From positions 1-64,000 of the forward strand of contig VGXB01000002.1 of assembly GCA_016873515.1 (NCBI GenBank): 64,000 nt of DNA, given 5' to 3'. The notes under the pieces were generated by a model, which saw nothing but the letters and a program-made list of their open reading frames with translations, had not been told where the DNA came from and made no database searches. Position numbers and translations under genes: made by a program. Below are positions 62,182 through 64,000 of the stretch, one piece after another; position 1 is the stretch's first letter, and every line of letters begins with the position of its first letter. The DNA comes from Nitrospira sp. Lineage in GTDB: Bacteria > Nitrospirota > Nitrospiria > Nitrospirales > Nitrospiraceae.

Positions 62182-62660
62182 TGGCTGTCTATCTTCGCGT
62201 ACGGCTTCGGCACGTCGCCAAACAGCAAGCCTCGTTGGTGCGCGCGGCGGAGTCCATCTTGACATCTGTAGGGGAGGCGCAAGCCGAATTGAGCCTGGAA
62301 TTGGTGGGCGACCGACGCATGCGACGATTGAACCACATGTACCGCAAGAGAGATCGCACCACAGACGTCCTGGCGTTTCCCATGCGGGAATCGCATAATC
62401 CCTATCCAATGTTGCTGGGTGACGTGGTGATCTCAGTACCGACGGCGCGTCGTCAAGCCAGCGCGTCCGGACGATCCTTGGGGGATGAACTGGCTGCTTT
62501 GCTGGTACACGGGGTGCTCCATCTGTGTGGGTATGACCACGAACGAAGCGCACGGGAGGCGGTGCGCATGCGCCGCCGCGAAACAGCGATCCTCAACATG
62601 TTGAATCCTGTGCCACGTCTCGTTATCCGCCGCACGGATCGGCGTGCAAGGACAAACTAA
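62181..62660 (+). CDS. ybeY: rRNA maturation RNase YbeY
   Basis: LNHMYRKRDRTTDVLAFPM; LLVHGVLHLCGYDHE (HGxLHLxGYDH). Confidence 0.95.
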   Translation: MAVYLRVRLRHVAKQQASLVRAAESILTSVGEAQAELSLELVGDRRMRRLNHMYRKRDRTTDVLAFPMRESHNPYPMLLGDVVISVPTARRQASASGRSLGDELAALLVHGVLHLCGYDHERSAREAVRMRRRETAILNMLNPVPRLVIRRTDRRARTN

Positions 62661-62662
62661 TC

Positions 62663-63598
62663 GTGGGATGGTTCCAGCAACTGAATGAAGGGCTCAGCAA
62701 GACCCGGTTTGCCGTGCGGCAATCGCTCGACCGATTCCTGGGACGCACGCCGGAACCGGCGTTGCTGGAAGAACTTGAAGCGGCGCTGCTGAACGCCGAT
62801 TTGGGCGGCCGCGTCGTTGATCGGCTGATGCGGCAGGTCAACGAGCAAGCGCGTGGCGAACATGCGGCAACCGTCCAGGGACTTCAGAACGTCCTGAGCC
62901 GCAGCCTGTACGACGTCCTTGTACAAGTCTCCGGCCCGTCGTTCGAGCAGCTGGTCAAACAGGGCCCCAAGCCATTCGTTACCTTGATTATTGGCGTGAA
63001 CGGAGTTGGAAAAACCACGACAATTGCCAAACTAGCGCAACGTCTGGTCCAGCGAGGGGGGCAGCCGCTGCTTGTAGCCGGTGACACGTTTCGGGCGGCG
63101 GCGATCGATCAATTGCAAGTCTGGGCTGATCGGATTGGTGTTCAGGTGATTCGCCAGCGGCACGGGGCTGATCCGGCGGCGGTGGCGTTCGATGGCATGG
63201 CAGCGGCCAAAGCGAGGTCGGCGGACATAGTGTTGATCGATACGGCCGGCCGCCTGCACACCAAGTCCAATTTGATGGATGAACTGCGCAAGGTCAAACG
63301 TGTGATCGAACGCGAACTGCCTGGGGCGCCGCATGAAGTTCTGCTGGTTTTGGACGCCACGGTCGGGCAGAACGCCTTGGCACAAGCTCGATTGTTTCAT
63401 GAGGCGGTGGGCGTTACAGGGCTGGTCTTGACAAAGCTGGATGGCACCGCACGCGGCGGTATCGTCGTGGCCATTGCCGAAGAGTTCAAGATCCCTGTCC
63501 GGTTGGTTGGGGTCGGCGAGGGGATCGACGATCTCCAAGATTTCAACCCCGAAGCGTTTGTCGCAGCACTGTTTGGACAATCCTCGGGCGGGTCCTAG
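62663..63598 (+). CDS. ftsY: Signal recognition particle receptor FtsY
   Basis: LIIGVNGVGKTTTIAKLAQRL; VAGDTFRAAAIDQLQVWADR; LIDTAGRLHTKSNLMDELRKV; LTKLDGTARGGIVVAIAEEF. Confidence 0.97.
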   Translation: MGWFQQLNEGLSKTRFAVRQSLDRFLGRTPEPALLEELEAALLNADLGGRVVDRLMRQVNEQARGEHAATVQGLQNVLSRSLYDVLVQVSGPSFEQLVKQGPKPFVTLIIGVNGVGKTTTIAKLAQRLVQRGGQPLLVAGDTFRAAAIDQLQVWADRIGVQVIRQRHGADPAAVAFDGMAAAKARSADIVLIDTAGRLHTKSNLMDELRKVKRVIERELPGAPHEVLLVLDATVGQNALAQARLFHEAVGVTGLVLTKLDGTARGGIVVAIAEEFKIPVRLVGVGEGIDDLQDFNPEAFVAALFGQSSGGS

Positions 63599-63703
63599 CC
63601 CTGTATTTTGCTTTTTGCTTTCTCTGGTCCATGCTATTCTTTTTCCGTCAGAGCTAGACCGGCTGGGTGTTCGGCCTCGGTTGAGCAAAGGGAATGGATG
63701 GCG

Positions 63704-63952
63704 ATGATGACGCTCTTGATCGTCGTTGACGATCAAATGAACTGCAATTTGCCCTAGAACATCTTTTCCCGCCATGAGTATCACGTGCTGTCTGCCACGA
63801 GCGGGATTGGTGGATTGAATCTATTTCGCAAACATATGCCGCGAGTTACCCTGTTGGACTTGTGCATGCCCGAAATGGATGGCTTGACGATGTTGAAAGA
63901 GATCCGTGCCATTGATCTGGGTTTCGGACCGCCATGCGAAAGAGCCGGGTGA
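63704..63952 (+). pseudogene. Response-regulator receiver pseudogene
   Basis: MMTLLIVVDDQM (frame 1), ELQFALEHL (shifted frame), SRHEYHVLSATSGIGGLNLFRKHMPRVTLLDLCMPEMDGLTMLKEIRAID (frame 1), then an unrelated tail to TGA. Confidence 0.7.
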
Positions 63953-64000
63953 GTTCAATGTCTTTGTTGCCGATTGGGTTCCCTAGAGGAGTGATGAGTG

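Overview
This 64 kb, GC-rich window looks like a chromosomal segment of a Nitrospira-like bacterium. That taxonomy is an inference from gene content and was not tested. The right half is mostly housekeeping operons. These include rimP-nusA-infB-[ylxP/DUF503 pseudogene]-rbfA-truB-rpsO-pnp-M16 peptidase, mutS/lapA/tsaE/nnrD/pdxJ on the minus strand, an aspartate-family amino-acid operon (aminotransferase-hom-thrC-apgM-like-lysC, then cimA), ihfA-merR-tRNA-Pro(GGG)-surE-dedA-cysS-rlmB, and phoH-ybeY-ftsY. The left half (about 1-28 kb) is more accessory. It carries SelO, two hydrolases, EttA, a decayed IS3 element, a probable hopanoid C-3 methylase (HpnR), a TldD/TldE pair, MsrA, a cupredoxin and a Rieske protein. 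The strongest observations are: (1) an exported CaMKII_AD/SgcJ-like protein at the left edge, absent from the ORF track, with a perfect in-frame 429-bp tandem duplication; (2) an apgM-like protein in the threonine operon that has lost several expected phosphoglycerate-mutase active-site residues, with no thrB visible; (3) a high density of decayed genes identifiable by frame-by-frame reading (selO fragment, truncated higB, AbrB-like antitoxin fragment, MBL-fold, lytic transglycosylase, CBS, DUF503, Ig-like fragment, response regulator, IS3); (4) a terminator-like hairpin lying between the Shine-Dalgarno and the start codon of surE. No CRISPR array, rRNA or intact mobile element was seen. Family names come from recognising sequence motifs; no database search was run.
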